Assembly: GCF_963855985.1 (NCBI RefSeq)
Contig: NC_087104.1
Location: forward strand, 682,001 to 746,000
DNA: 64,000 nt
Direction of reading: 5' to 3'
Origin: Ostrinia nubilalis
Taxonomy: Eukaryota > Arthropoda > Insecta > Lepidoptera > Crambidae
Positions within the stretch are counted from its first letter, which is position 1, and every line of letters starts with the position of its first letter. Positions 1 to 10,309 of the stretch are shown in pieces. Below the pieces are notes generated by a model. The model was not told the origin of the DNA. It was given only the letters and a program-made list of their open reading frames with translations, and ran no database searches. The translations under genes and the position numbers were made by a program.

Positions 1-100
1 CGGAACACGAACAAATTTTGCTATTCGTGGACAAATTACTACGCAACAAAATCTATCTATCCATGTATTAGGTTCCGGGATAGAACGACTTTCAAAAAAA

Positions 101-142
101 AATTTTGCTGGGGTAACGTTTCAAACATTACCCCAGCAAAAT
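101..142. repeat. Inverted-repeat hairpin
   Basis: Two arms at 101-116 and 128-142 (ATTTTGCTGGGGTAA and its exact complement) are separated by an 11-base loop. Partial versions of the arm (aaattttgct) recur at about 11 and 252, so this is probably the core of a short degraded inverted-repeat element. No coding potential seen. Confidence 0.6.
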
Positions 143-345
143 CTGTTTTTTCCTAATAACTTTAAATTTGCTATTAGTGGACAAATTTCTGCTCACGATG
201 GACTAATTATCTGCTATACTCCCGACTCTCTAAAGCACAAAATTTATAAAAATTTTGCTGCGGTAATGCACTCGGTAATGTGCCCGAAGGAAATTTTAAA
301 TTGAGACCTCAGCCGTTCCAGCAATATTCAAGAAAAACTGATTCT

Positions 346-367
346 GCCAGGATAACGTTATCCTGGC
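346..367. repeat. Perfect 22-bp palindrome
   Basis: The sequence around the centre GATAACGTTATC is self-complementary over 22 bases with no loop. It lies about 75 bases before the ribosomal protein S9 remnant. It could be the tip of an old inverted-repeat element; function unknown. Confidence 0.6.
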
Positions 368-441
368 TACATCATTTTTACCTGTTGGGTGTAGGTGGAT
401 GAAAAGTACCTACACCATTAGATAGCTTACATTCGAGCTAG

Positions 442-584
442 CAAGTCGTGAACATCCCGTCGTTCATCGTCCGCCTGGACTCGGGCAAACGTCGACTTCT
501 CGCTGAAATCTCCGTTCGGCGGCGGCCGCCCGGGCCGCGTCAAGCGCAAGGGGCAGGCGGGCGGCGGACGAGGAGGAAGACTGA
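442..584 (+). pseudogene. RpS9: Ribosomal protein S9 C-terminal fragment (broken)
   Basis: Translation across shifting frames gives the C-terminal end of cytosolic ribosomal protein uS4 (RpS9): QVVNIPSFIVRLDSGK, then DFSLKSPFGGGRPGRVKRKG in a second frame, then an acidic ADEEED end and a stop at 582-584 in a third frame. Compared with what I recall of the family, about two bases are lost near 490 and bases are missing in the Arg/Lys-rich stretch near 550. RpS9 is a small-subunit ribosomal protein. Only the last 45 or so residues are present and the frame is broken twice, so this is not a working gene. It is either a 5'-truncated retrocopy or a stray duplicated last exon; no poly(A) tract is visible after the stop. 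Confidence 0.8.
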
Positions 585-980
585 TTAAAGACCAGTTTAT
601 AAACTATGATTGCGTTTTATTTACTACGAGGTTTACTGTAGAACAAAGGAATATCAATGTGTACCTACTTAAAATTATTACAAATCCTATTGTATTTTAT
701 CTGAAGCTAGTTCTCTCTCTACAAACAGGTCAATACAAAGTTATTGATTCTGATGAGGGTTTCATCAAAATCCGTTAACAATAATGTGGCTTTCTATTTT
801 TCTATTGATGAAAGAATTTTTAAAATCTGTTCAGTAGAATCCGAGATTACCCCTTACAATTTAACAAATACAAACACAATTTTACACCTCTATACTTAGA
901 TTATATTAGTATAGATAGATTATTAGGTAGGTTAACATATACCTATTTACAATATAACTCCGGATAGGTACCTATCATAA
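585..980. other. Intergenic, no clear feature
   Basis: AT-rich sequence with no convincing exon. Two short pieces (near 760 and 825) resemble the Helitron phrase 'atcaaaatccgtt / ctgttcagtag' seen at 9.3 and 9.5 kb, so old Helitron debris is likely. Confidence 0.4.
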
Positions 981-1052
981 ACTAATATAAATGCGAAAGT
1001 AACTGCCTGTCTTGCTTTCACGCCTAAGCACTGAACCGATTTTGATAAAATA
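981..1052 (+). mobile_element. Helitron 5' end fragment
   Basis: The run actaatataaatgcgaaag followed by a gtctt...ttcacgcctaagcactgaaccgattttgat phrase matches, in reverse orientation, the ends of the Helitrons at 9.2, 48.8 and 63.6 kb. Only about 70 bases remain. Confidence 0.6.
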
Positions 1053-1710
1053 AAAGTTTTTATACAGTAATAAATTTATTCTTATTCTTCTTATGTGAAG
1101 CAGCAGCAAATCGAACGCATAGCGTTGAATAGAGCTCCGTGATTGGTTCGTGTGTCACCCTGTGCGTCCACGCACACTGAGACCTCATAATAATGTTTGT
1201 GAATACGGGCGTAAAACTGCATGGCATGCAGTGCTTGGTCAATCGCCAAGTACAACCTCTGATAAGCTTAACATCCAGTCTTAAAAAAATTAAAGGATGT
1301 TGAAATAGTAACAGTCCTCCGTGGTTGAGGATTCCGGGTGAAGCTCGCTTCCACCTTCGGCCTGATCATCACTTACCATCAGGTGAGATACAGGCCAAGA
1401 GCTTCCTCGTTGTGGATAAAAAAAGGTACATAATTTCTGTTATACGAAATTATAAATTCATTGGTAGAGAATTTTTTCGAACGAGTGATCAGTTTTGCCA
1501 ATCGCACTAGACAAGAAGATCAAGAAGTCGTACTTAAGTCCTACTTTGGACAAGTGATTTATTGGAGACCAGTCACAAATAACAATAGGTTACAACACTT
1601 ACAACGTAGCTATAAGTAAGAAGATGAAACACTTTATTACCAACGAGACAACACAGTTTAGTCGGTCTTATCACTCACTGTGAAGCGATCTCTACCAGAC
1701 AACCTATGGA
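1053..1710. other. Intergenic, duplication edge
   Basis: No exon recognised. The last part (agtcggtct... then gaagcgatctctaccagaca, about 1655-1710) recurs at about 6101-6147 next to the intact dehydrogenase, so it marks one edge of the segmental duplication that made the two SDR copies. Confidence 0.5.
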
Positions 1711-1935
1711 GGCATAGGCGTACCCAGGGGGAAGCAGGAATGGGCAGGTACTAGGCCAGAAACTAGGTATGACTTATCGCCCCCAGGGCAGAAGCTGGGG
1801 TATTTCCATGGAGACTTGGAGAGGAAGGGAGGGTGGGTTTTTTATTTTTTATTTATTGAATGAACCACAAACAAGTTTACAATAAACTTAAACTAAAACT
1901 TATATGAAAAAAGAAACTTAACAATTGTAAACTCA
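1711..1935. repeat. Retroelement debris (family also at 32.8 kb)
   Basis: Contains a repeated 'taggccagaa(g/a)ctgg' phrase that recurs in the same orientation at about 32830 and 32862. It is followed by a T-rich tract (1837-1860) that reads as the A-rich tail of a minus-strand retroelement. It sits between the duplication edge and the SDR copy, so it is an insertion that occurred after or during that duplication. Confidence 0.5.
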
Positions 1936-2577
1936 ACACCGATGGTTACATTTTACATGGTCACATTTTGGTGTGCTCAATAGATCGAGACAGTATTTCA
2001 CTCAGGCCCATCGTCTGCAACTTTAAAGGCGCAGGTTTGGCCTCATATGGAATACTGTTCTCATCTTTGGGCAAGTACGCCCCAGTACCAGCTTCTCCCT
2101 CTAGACAGCATTGAACGGAGAGCAGCTTGAATTGTTGACTGCCAGGATATTTCGGATCGGCTTCACCCCTTGGCGCTGCGTAGAGATGTATGCTCACTAT
2201 GCATCTTCTATCTATCGCATGTATCACGGGGAGTGCTCCGAAGAATTGTCCGGACTTATTCCTGCCTTCACTTTTCGCCATCGATCTACCCGACAACACT
2301 TCCATCCATCACTTAGATGGTTGGCAGTCCACAACAGTACGTTTTTCTAGAATCTTCCTGCCCCGTACAACCAAACTGTGGAATGGACTGTCGTTTGCGG
2401 TGTTTCCGGACCGATAAAGTACGACCTGCAAGCTTTCGAAAAGAGAGCGTATCTTCACCTTAAAGGCCGGCAACGCACCTGTAAAGCCCCTGGGACTACG
2501 GGTGTCTATGGGCGACGGTAATCACTTACATTCAGGTGATCCGTCTGCTCTTTGGCCTCCTGTCACATAAAAAAATA
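1936..2577 (+). mobile_element. LINE 3' end: reverse transcriptase C-terminus and 3' UTR (decayed)
   Basis: Plus-strand translation with a few frame breaks gives the C-terminal end typical of insect CR1/Jockey-type LINE polyproteins: KAQVWPHMEYCSHLWAS, then an ALRRDVCSL/YRMYHGECSEEL block, then FLPRTTKLWN and KAGNAP. A 3' UTR with 'gtgatccgtctgctc' and an A-rich tail (2570-2577) follows. Catalytic reverse transcriptase motifs lie upstream and are missing (5'-truncated). The same 3' end occurs on the minus strand at 12717-12965. The insert ends directly at the 3' end of the SDR pseudogene. Confidence 0.8.
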
Positions 2578-2580
2578 TTT

Positions 2581-3355
2581 TTAAAGCATACTTAGTTCCC
2601 TAATACTTGCTCCACAATCGATTTGATAGCAACTTCCAGTGACACAGGACGCTTTATCACTCGCCAAAAACAACACGACCTCGGCTACATCTTTGCCGCA
2701 TGCTACTTTTCCTAAAGGACTCGCCGACTCCAGTGTGGAATAAAATAAGTCGTCAGCTTCTTCGTTAAGTCCCGCATTTTTCATTAATGCCGTTTTCACT
2801 GGCCCGGGATTCACAGCGTTGACTCGAACACCTTTGGGCCCAAACTCAACGGCGGCGCATTTGGTGAACATATCCACCGCCGCTTTAGACATGCAATAAG
2901 CCGTCATCATGGACACAGGCATGGAAGACAGCATGCTGGATATGTTAACGACGTTTCCCTTGGCTTGTATCAAATGCGGCATGGCCAGGTCCGTCAAACG
3001 AAAAGGTCCCCACAGGTTTGTTCGTACGACTTCCTCGAATGCGTCGATGCCGGCTTCGATACTTCTCAGAACCATGATCCCCGCGTTGTTCACGAGCACA
3101 TCGAGCCTTCCAAAATGGGCGAGAGTTTTGTTGACAATCTGCTCAACGTCGTCCTGCACACACAGATCCGCGGCAATGACCAAAGGTTCCGATGTGAAAT
3201 CTTTGCACGAGTTCGCGACTTTCATCAGGTTGCCAACGTTTCTTCCGACCAGCGCGAGCTTGGCGGACGCCTTCGCGAACAGCAGGGCACACTCGGCGCC
3301 GATGCCAGAGCTGGCACCGGTAATTAGTTACAACAACTTTGTTATTGAAGTCCAT
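2581..3355 (-). pseudogene. Short-chain dehydrogenase/reductase, frameshifted copy
   Basis: Nearly identical to the intact SDR at 6167-6937. Starting at the same ATG (3355), the first nine codons match. The copy then carries a 4-base insertion (ACTA on the coding strand, about 3321-3332) just before the TGASSGIG nucleotide-binding loop, which shifts the frame. From an internal Met (residue 43 of the intact copy; 3225) the frame is open to the same stop, giving 214 residues that keep NNAG and the YxxxK catalytic pair but lack the first beta strand and glycine-rich loop. Without that loop it should not bind NAD(P) normally. The TATA-containing upstream region is still there, so it may be transcribed. 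A sequencing or assembly indel is the main alternative to a true pseudogene. Confidence 0.8.
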
Positions 3356-3492
3356 TATTATCTTTATAGTGGCTTTGAGAAAAAAACTGAATAATTATAG
3401 GTAACTAATTTAAAAATTCTAATAATTTATAGTTAGTAAAATTAACGTCAACAAACTATGTACTTAATGTTATTTATGAGATGTCTGGTCCT

Positions 3493-3505
3493 AGCTTATA
3501 TACTT
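3493..3505 (-). promoter_or_regulatory. TATA box of the SDR pseudogene copy
   Basis: On the minus strand AGTATATAAGC lies about 140 bases before the ATG at 3355. It is followed by ccagacatctcat, which is shared with the other SDR copy, where the matching position reads TATAAAAG. Conservation between the copies supports a core promoter. Confidence 0.55.
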
Positions 3506-3506
3506 T

Positions 3507-3927
3507 AAGTCAAAGTCAAAGTCAAAATTTCTTTATTTGTTTAGACTAATAAATAGTTCTTACAAATCGTCATATGCTCTTAAGGAGCCTCTACATGTCT
3601 CATAATCTTTTTACCCTACCAGCGCTTCGAGACCAACATTTGGCAAGTGCTGAGAAGAAGCGCCGCAACAAACTCAGTCACCACTGTCTGCCGGTTAATA
3701 TAAATAAATAGAAATAGTAGTAGTAGGTACATTCGATTCAGGAGCAGTTCACTGAATTTACCATGCATTCTTGTATGGTGTATCATAAGAATGGGTATAC
3801 AAGATTGCGTGGTATATTAAACAAGGTAGTGACGTGCTAATATCTAGACTTACATATTAAGGTACTAGTAGAAATGACTCGCATACATAAATTTGAATAA
3901 CTTGGATTGACCAGTCCCCGAAAGCAG
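3507..3927 (-). mobile_element. LINE 3' UTR fragment, (GACTTT)n tail
   Basis: One of three copies in the window (others at 20450-21056 and 33234-34985). On the minus strand it ends in a short tandem of tgactt, the kind of microsatellite tail seen in CR1-like LINEs, with an AATAAA just inside. Only 3' UTR is present. The copy at 33-35 kb shows the attached reverse transcriptase. Confidence 0.75.
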
Positions 3928-4617
3928 AGTAGGAGGTAGGTACCTATTGTGTAAATAAATAGATTATGAATATTCGAATTTTAAGTGCCTTATTAGTTAT
4001 CATACCTAGTTTCAATGCTTGGGTTTTTATATGTTACGTACCTACTTATTGTGATGATATTTTACGGATACGTTGGACACTTGGATTACTGTTTTATACA
4101 TTTTAATTTTAATAATTTCACAAGAGACGGCACAATAAACCTTGGACATTTTCACACAGAGCCATCAGCCATCTAGCCCCAAAGCCAAAGTAAGCAATTA
4201 TATGCTTGTGTTATGGGTGCTCGGATATACTTACCACACTAGCTAGTATTATATTATCTGTGTTACCACTTATACAATGTGTCGTCACCCGTGTCCGTTC
4301 CGACCGTTAGGGCGCAGTAAATGATCAATTTTATCGACAAATCCACTGGAATAAAACATTTTTATGCCTACTATTAAAAAATTACAGCTACTTATTTTAA
4401 TATTGTTAGTTTCTGAGTCCGGGTGGATTCATTTATTTAGCAAAATCTACCGATGTACAGGACCTATAAGTGTAAAGGTGAGTTCGTTCGACAGCTAAAA
4501 AAGTAAGCAATAAGTTGACATCAAAAAGTTTACCAAAAACACCCATTTAAATATTTTAGAAACACTTGAAACGTAAAAAGTACAGTTTTTTTATGCTTCT
4601 TTTTAAATTCAATGTTA
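3928..4617. other. Intergenic, no feature seen
   Basis: AT-rich stretch of about 690 bases with no recognisable exon, RNA gene or repeat terminus. Confidence 0.4.
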
Positions 4618-4828
4618 CTAGACCGTGAACTTACCTTTTTTTTCCATTTTTTAGATGCACTAAGTCATTACCTAAAAACTGATATTAATGGCTTAGCTTT
4701 AAAAGTTTAATCAACTACTTAATCTAGGTGTTATGATTAATTGAACATGACTCTATCAAACGCGAATTCATCCCGATAATAGGTGGCCCTATTTTAAAAA
4801 GTGGAAAAAAGGTATGTTCACGGTCTAG
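4618..4828. mobile_element. Short inverted-repeat element (MITE), 211 bp
   Basis: Terminal inverted repeats of about 36 bases begin CTAGACCGTGAAC at both ends (4618 on plus, 4828 on minus) with one mismatch in the first 20. No coding capacity. Target duplication is not clear, so the superfamily is left open. Confidence 0.7.
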
Positions 4829-4990
4829 TTTTTTTTTATACGATTGAAAATTTTAAAAACATGCATCAAATAGCACCCAGACCCGTCACAGAAATTAAAA
4901 TTCATCATTTCAATTTCTGCCCGACCGGGAATCGAACCGGGACCTCTCGGCATAATAGTCCGTTCTGAACCACTACACCAAATAGCCGAC
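4829..4990 (-). mobile_element. tRNA-derived SINE
   Basis: On the minus strand a tRNA-like head has an RNA polymerase III box A (TGGTGTAGTGG, 4980-4970) and box B (GGTTCGATTCC, 4938-4928). A unique body and a terminal A-run (4829-4837) follow. The acceptor arms do not pair (TCGGCTA against CGGGCA), so this is a retroposon head and not a working tRNA. Confidence 0.7.
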
Positions 4991-4994
4991 AATA

Positions 4995-6098
4995 CAGTGT
5001 GAGTCACGTTAAAGTGTACATATGAAAATAGATGAAACTAGACCTATTTTTATCGACAAAAAAGAGGTCAAAAATTTTTGAGATTTTTTTTAAATTTTTT
5101 ATACAATTTTTTTTCTTCCAATTACTTATTGTAAAGGAAACGTAATAACTTTTAAACTAAGCGGTATATCCTGATAAAATAAAAACAGTAATACTGCTAA
5201 ATAACAGGCGATACTAAAAAAATACATAAAATACACAAAAAAGGCCAACAAATAATAAAAAATTATACTTTTTGATAAAAATCTGCTTTTAAATTCGTGT
5301 TTTTTTGGTTATTTGATATATTTCTCCAAAAAATGCCCCTATAACCGGTGGTTTTTATTACTTTGTATTATTCTCTATCGTATTACCTTCGTAAAACCAA
5401 AAATCGCATGTCTCTATCCCTATCACAACGTTTGCAATGATCGTTTGAACTAAGCCTCTCCGGGCGCGCCATTCAACGCTTCGTTAACAACGAAACTGAA
5501 AATGGCTCTAGATTTGTAATTTTGATAAAGACAAGTTAGATTTCAAATAAAAAGAAAAGATTTCGAAGTAAAATAAGCATTTTAGTTAAAATTAAAATTA
5601 TCTCTACCTGTAGCAGAGAAAAATGTGGTGGCAGTAGGCCTTTGTTCAAACGATCACAGCAAATGTTGTGATAGGGATACAGACATGCGATTTTTTGTTT
5701 TACAAAGATAATACGATAGAGAATAATACAAAGTAATAAAAACCACATGTTATAGGGGCATTTTTTGGAGAAATTTATCAAATAACCAAAAAAACACGAA
5801 TTTAAAAGCAGATTTTTTTCAAAAGTATTATTTTTTATTATTTCTTGGCATTTTTTGTGTATTTTATGTATTTTTTAGTATCGCCTGTTATTTAGCATTA
5901 TTACTGTTTTTATTTTATCAGGATATACCGCTTAGTTTAAAAGTTATTACGTTTTCTTTACAATAAGTAATTGGAAGAAAAAAAATTGAATAAAAAATTA
6001 AAAAAAAATCTCCAAAAATTTTTTACCACTTTTTTGTCGATAAAAATAGGTCTAGTTTCATCTATTTTCATATGTACACTTTAACGTGACTCACACTG
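4995..6098. mobile_element. Long-arm fold-back DNA element, 1104 bp, TA target
   Basis: The element begins CAGTGTGAGTCACGTTAAAG and ends with its complement, flanked by TA on both sides (4993-4994, 6099-6100), as expected for a Tc1/mariner-type insertion. The arms are about 455 bases each (to about 5449 and from about 5644), leaving a spacer of about 190 bases. No transposase reading frame is present. A second copy at 15451-17553 has exactly the same length once its nested insert is removed. It sits between the SDR duplication edge and the SINE. Confidence 0.85.
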
Positions 6099-6166
6099 TA
6101 CAGTCGGTCATCATTATGAAGCGATCTCTACCAGACAACCTATGGACAGTTGTTTAAAATTTAATT

Positions 6167-6937
6167 TTAAAGCATACTTAGTTCTCTAATACTTGCTCCG
6201 CAATCGATTTGATAGCAACTTCCAGTGACACAGGACGCTTTATCACTCGCCAAAAACAACACGACCTCGGCTACATCTTTGCCGCATGCTACTTTTCCTA
6301 AAGGACTCGCCGACTCCAGTGTGGAATAAAATAAGTCGTTAGCTTCTTCGTTAAGTCCCGCATTTTTCATTAACGCCGTTTTCACTGGCCCGGGATTCAC
6401 AGCGTTGACTCGAACACCTTTGGGCCCAAACTCGACGGCGGCGCATTTGGTGAACATATCCACCGCCGCTTTAGACATGCAATAAGCCGTCATCATGGAC
6501 ACAGGCATGGAAGACAGCATGCTGGATATGTTAACGACGTTTCCCTTGGCTTGTATCAAATGCGGCATGGCCAGGTCCGTCAAAAGAAAAGGTCCCCACA
6601 GGTTTGTTCGTACGACTTCCTCGAATGCGTCGATGCCGGCTTCGATACTTCTCAGAACCATGATCCCCGCGTTGTTCACGAGCACATCGAGCCTTCCGAA
6701 ATGGGCGAGAGTTTTGTTGACAATCTGCTCAACGTCGTCCTGCACACACAGATCCGCGGCAATGACCAAAGGTTCCGATGTGAAGTCTTTGCACGAGTTC
6801 GCGACTTTCATCAGGTTGCCAACGTTTCTTCCGACCAGCGCGAGCTTGGCGGACGCCTTCGCGAACAGCAGGGCACACTCGGCGCCGATGCCAGAGCTGG
6901 CACCGGTAATTACAACAACTTTGTTATTGAAGTCCAT
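6167..6937 (-). CDS. Short-chain dehydrogenase/reductase (classical SDR, FabG-like)
   Basis: Single-exon gene for 256 residues. Classical SDRs are NAD(P)-dependent oxidoreductases acting on alcohol or carbonyl groups of small molecules; the substrate cannot be read from sequence. Visible motifs are the dinucleotide-binding TGASSGIG (residues 11-18), NNAG (88-91), Asn112, Ser139, and the catalytic YCMSK with Tyr152 and Lys156, followed by PGPV. The length fits the roughly 250-residue classical family. There is no signal peptide or membrane segment, so it is probably cytosolic. The ATG at 6937 is chosen because the first beta strand follows at once. A TATA box lies about 120 bases upstream. A frameshifted twin at 2581-3355 shows this is a recent local duplication, and this is the copy likely to work. 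Confidence 0.92.
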   Translation of the reverse strand: MDFNNKVVVITGASSGIGAECALLFAKASAKLALVGRNVGNLMKVANSCKDFTSEPLVIAADLCVQDDVEQIVNKTLAHFGRLDVLVNNAGIMVLRSIEAGIDAFEEVVRTNLWGPFLLTDLAMPHLIQAKGNVVNISSMLSSMPVSMMTAYCMSKAAVDMFTKCAAVEFGPKGVRVNAVNPGPVKTALMKNAGLNEEANDLFYSTLESASPLGKVACGKDVAEVVLFLASDKASCVTGSCYQIDCGASIRELSML

Positions 6938-7054
6938 TATATTTATAGTGGCTTTGAGAAAAATAACTTTATAATAGGATTGACAACTAGGTAAGTAAGT
7001 ACGAGTATAGGTGTAAAATTAACGGTGCAATGTTAAATGAGATGTCTGGCCATA

Positions 7055-7064
7055 GCTTTTATAG
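7055..7064 (-). promoter_or_regulatory. TATA box of the intact SDR gene
   Basis: On the minus strand CTATAAAAGC lies about 120 bases before the ATG (6937). It is followed about 12 bases later by ccagacatctcat, shared with the other SDR copy. Position and conservation suggest transcription starts near 7025-7035. Confidence 0.6.
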
Positions 7065-7783
7065 TAATACCCAAGTAAGTAGGTATTACTTACGGATTTG
7101 CTGAGGATGAGGAAGTGACTTCGTAAATAACACCATAGGGTCAAACCTCCAAATATCGACCATAATATAGGCGTCGTTGAAGTAACAATACCTCCTAACT
7201 GCATTATTTTTTTTGGTTTATAGGAGGTAGTAAAAATACGAAAATATATACATATGTTGCGCGTATACCTAGCAGCTATTTCCACAGACAGAGTTTTATT
7301 GCTTCTAAAAAGAAATATCAGTTGGAGAAAATTTTCGAATAAAAAAATCATTTTAAGCCTATTAAGTATTAAGAAAATAGATTTCTTAAAAACCATGCAT
7401 GCAAATGAACTAAATATAATAGAACTCCCATTTTAAATGTTTGGTGTTTGGTGGAATATGAAATTAAGAAAGCTTTCGACTAGACCTTTAAAGATCGTCT
7501 TAGTATGCGCGCCGCGATAAGCGTTTATCGCGCCTAATGGATATAATATCGATATAATATCGACTTTTTATCTTTAAACATTTTTACGTCTAAATAGGTA
7601 AATTACCTACATTGATAACATTTAAGGGAGGCATTCAGTAAGTTCAGCAGTGGACGTCCTGTACTCTTGTGGCTGAAATAATGATGATAATGATTTGATG
7701 AATCAGTCAGCGGTATCCAGCCTCCAGAGTCATAAATCACAACCTTTACGTTGCAGCAAGACGAGCCCGTAACAGAACACTTA
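7065..7783. other. Intergenic, no gene seen
   Basis: No exon recognised. A small palindromic cluster lies at 7515-7562 (cgcgataa/ttatcgcg and repeated gatataatatcg). Confidence 0.4.
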
Positions 7784-7978
7784 GGCCCAGAACAGACGGT
7801 GAAACGCAACTGCAACGAAACTGCAACTTTCTGATGATTCTGATGAATGAAACTGAAACTGAAAGTTTCAAACTGGTCGCGTCATGTGTGGTCTCTCAAC
7901 GGACGCTATGGCAGAAACTTAGATGCAACTCAAAAGTAACTAGCAGTTGCAGTTGCGTTTCACCGTCTGTTCTGGGCC
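7784..7978. mobile_element. MITE, 195 bp
   Basis: Terminal inverted repeats of about 33 bases start GGCCCAGAACAGACGGTGAA at both ends. The interior is rich in gttgca/tgcaac subrepeats. There is no reading frame, and target duplication is not certain. Confidence 0.75.
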
Positions 7979-8187
7979 ATAATATCCAAATGCGCATTTT
8001 CTCACATAGATGAATTCGCGCAAGTATACCTCAATCAAATCCGAAGGTTGGGGACATCTTCACTCTTACTGTTTAATCGTATTTGTTTAATTCATTTTCA
8101 CATCTGTTAATGTCAGAGTCAATACTCACAATCGGTATATGTAGGAGTATTACATTACTTTTGGTGTGTCTTTTCTAAATAATGTTA

Positions 8188-8682
8188 TCTATACTTATAA
8201 TAATAAATCTGTAGAGAGGTCAATTCTGTACATGTAATATATATTTTCAAAATAACTATCAGGGGGTGATTAGTGATCGATACTGATGCCAAAAATGCAA
8301 TCAGTAAAATTTTAGTCTGTCTGTCTGTCTGTATGTTCCTTATAGAAACAAAAACTAATCGACGGATTTTAACGAAACTTGGTACAATTATTCTTCATAC
8401 TCCTGGGCAGGTTATAGTATACTTAGGAATTCCCACGGGAACGGGAATTAGCGGGAAAATCCTTTTGTATGAAAAATCTAAACCGCTTAAGTTAGACGCT
8501 TGAAATTTGGCATGCAGGTACCTTAGTAAACTTAAAGCTTAGTTACAACAGGATATTGCAAAATTCCCACGGGAGCGGGAGATAGCGGGAAAAAACATTT
8601 GTATGAAAAAATCTAAACCGCGTAAGATAGATGAAGGGGGTAAAACGAGATCCACGCGTACGAAGTCGCGGGCGGCCGCTAG
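8188..8682 (+). mobile_element. Non-autonomous Helitron, 495 bp
   Basis: Begins TCTATACTTATAATA after an A and ends GGCGGCCGCTAG before a T, the TC...CTRR ends and A/T insertion site expected for Helitrons. It contains a (gtct)n microsatellite near 8320. The same family occurs at 25146-25533 and 54131-54764, all ending in the same cgcgggcggccgctag. Confidence 0.85.
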
Positions 8683-8980
8683 TCTCTAATAAACTATTAT
8701 TCGTAATAGATAAGAAGAATATTAAATTGTACTTACAAATTACTAGCTAAATAAAATAAAAATAAAATAAAAAATCATTTATTTTCAGAAAAAAGTAGAC
8801 CATAGTTTGGTTAGTAACAATTTGAACTAAAATAATGCCCGTTTTCACCATAAATCCCTAATTTTGAAGATAATTTTGAAATTCCTGTTACCATAGGTGT
8901 AATAGCAAGAATAGTTAGGAGGAGGAGGAGGATAGGAGTAAGTAATAGTTCCGTTTGTGGTTCCGTTAAACTAAGAGCGT

Positions 8981-9031
8981 CGGTCAAAACCAGTTTTGGC
9001 TGATTTTTGCAGTTAGAAGTGGTTTTGACCG
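8981..9031. repeat. Hairpin with 12-bp arms
   Basis: CGGTCAAAACCA at 8981-8992 and its exact complement at 9020-9031 enclose a 27-base loop. Possibly a remnant of an inverted-repeat element. Confidence 0.5.
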
Positions 9032-9191
9032 ATTATGAGTTCTGACTGTAACATTAGGTAATATTCTGGTTTTGCTAGGTTTTTGCATTTATGTGCTAAA
9101 TAAATTCAAATAATCATAAATGAACGTCGGTAGGTATATTTATTAAGTCTCTATCTTCCTAGTTAGGGGCCATTCATTTATTATTATTTTA

Positions 9192-9381
9192 CTAGCTTTT
9201 GCCCGCGGCTTCACCCGCATGAAATTTAGTTTGTCACAGATTGTCATAAATTATAGCCTAATATGTTATTCTGGGTTATAAACAATAATACTGTAAAGTT
9301 TCATCAAAATCCGTTCAGTAGTTTTTGCGTGAAAGAGTAACAAACATCCACACAAACTTTCGCATTTTAATATTAGTAGGA
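9192..9381 (-). mobile_element. Helitron, short copy, 190 bp
   Basis: On the minus strand it begins TCCTACTAATATTA and ends ...GCAAAAGCTAG, inserted between A and T. It contains the phrase aaatccgttcagtagttttt typical of this Helitron group. Confidence 0.8.
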
Positions 9382-9390
9382 TTATAGGTA

Positions 9391-9599
9391 CAGCTTCTGC
9401 CCGCGGCTTCACCCGCGTGAAGTTTGTCACAGATTGTCATAAATCATAACCTATGTTATTCTGGGTTATAAACACAGAACATTTCTATGTTCTGTGGTTA
9501 TAAACAATAATACTATAAAGTTTTATCAAAATCCGTTCAGTAGTTTTGCGTCAAAGAATAACAAACATCCATACAAACTTTCATATAATATTAGTAGGA
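9391..9599 (-). mobile_element. Helitron, second adjacent copy
   Basis: A diverged copy of the element just before it, same orientation, starting TCCTACTAATATTA at 9599. The terminal CTAG is degraded (cagcttctgcc). A small internal duplication around tatgttctgtggttataaac is present. Confidence 0.7.
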
Positions 9600-10309
9600 G
9601 GATTCGTTGCCTGCTGCTGTTTTTCCCGAAGATATAGCCTTTTCAAGGCGAGAGTGAATAGGCACTTACAGGGCAGATATGTACCATCCTGACTGCATCC
9701 CACTTAACATCAGGTGCGATTGTGGTCAAATATCTGCCTTGTTATGCATAAAAAAAAGTAGGAAGACTGTTTTCGCTAGGTTTTTACCCCCTCCCCCCTA
9801 TTATAGAAAAAATAAGAATAGGCCGACCCCCTCCCCCTTGTTTAAATATATTACGTGGGTGAATATCAACAAACTCGTTTTTTGCCTAATTCCGGTGGCG
9901 AATTTTTATTTCCACTTTCCAAAACTTTTTTGTGGCAGATATAGTAGTAAATTACTTGCATTATTCAATGTTAAGGTAGAGATCAAAATATTCTTAATAC
10001 TTCTCGAGTTTGAAATGTTAGTTTGAAATTATCGAGAGCCACCGAAATTTTATTTGAGCCACCGGGATTAAGAACCAATCCATCGAAATTGATTTATACA
10101 GCGAAATTAAGAATATTATGGACGATTGTCTAAAATTACTTATTTATTTGTAATCAATTAAGTATTATTTTATTTTATTTTGTTTTATTCAGAAAACAAA
10201 CAGCTTACAAATATATAAATTGCATAGATACAGTGTAGTTGGTCAATTATTATTATCCAGTAATGATGTTTATAAATTGGTAACAATATTCAGGCCCATG
10301 ATGTGACCC
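9600..10309. other. Intergenic, repeat debris
   Basis: No gene recognised. A phrase at about 9640-9720 (cagggcagatatgtaccatc...cacttaacatcaggtgcgat) recurs at about 23870-23930 in the NRF-6 gene, so it belongs to a dispersed repeat. Confidence 0.4.

Noticed and set aside
2909..3394. Open frames antisense to the SDR pseudogene (and the matching ones at 6495-6994)
   Set aside because: They are shadows of the SDR gene on the other strand; no motif of their own and conserved only because the gene is duplicated.
4917..4988. Possible functional tRNA gene
   Set aside because: Box A and B are good but the acceptor stem does not pair and an A-tailed body follows, so it is a SINE head.
8315..8335. 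CRISPR-like or satellite array from repeated gtct units
   Set aside because: A simple (gtct)n microsatellite inside Helitrons, with no spacers.
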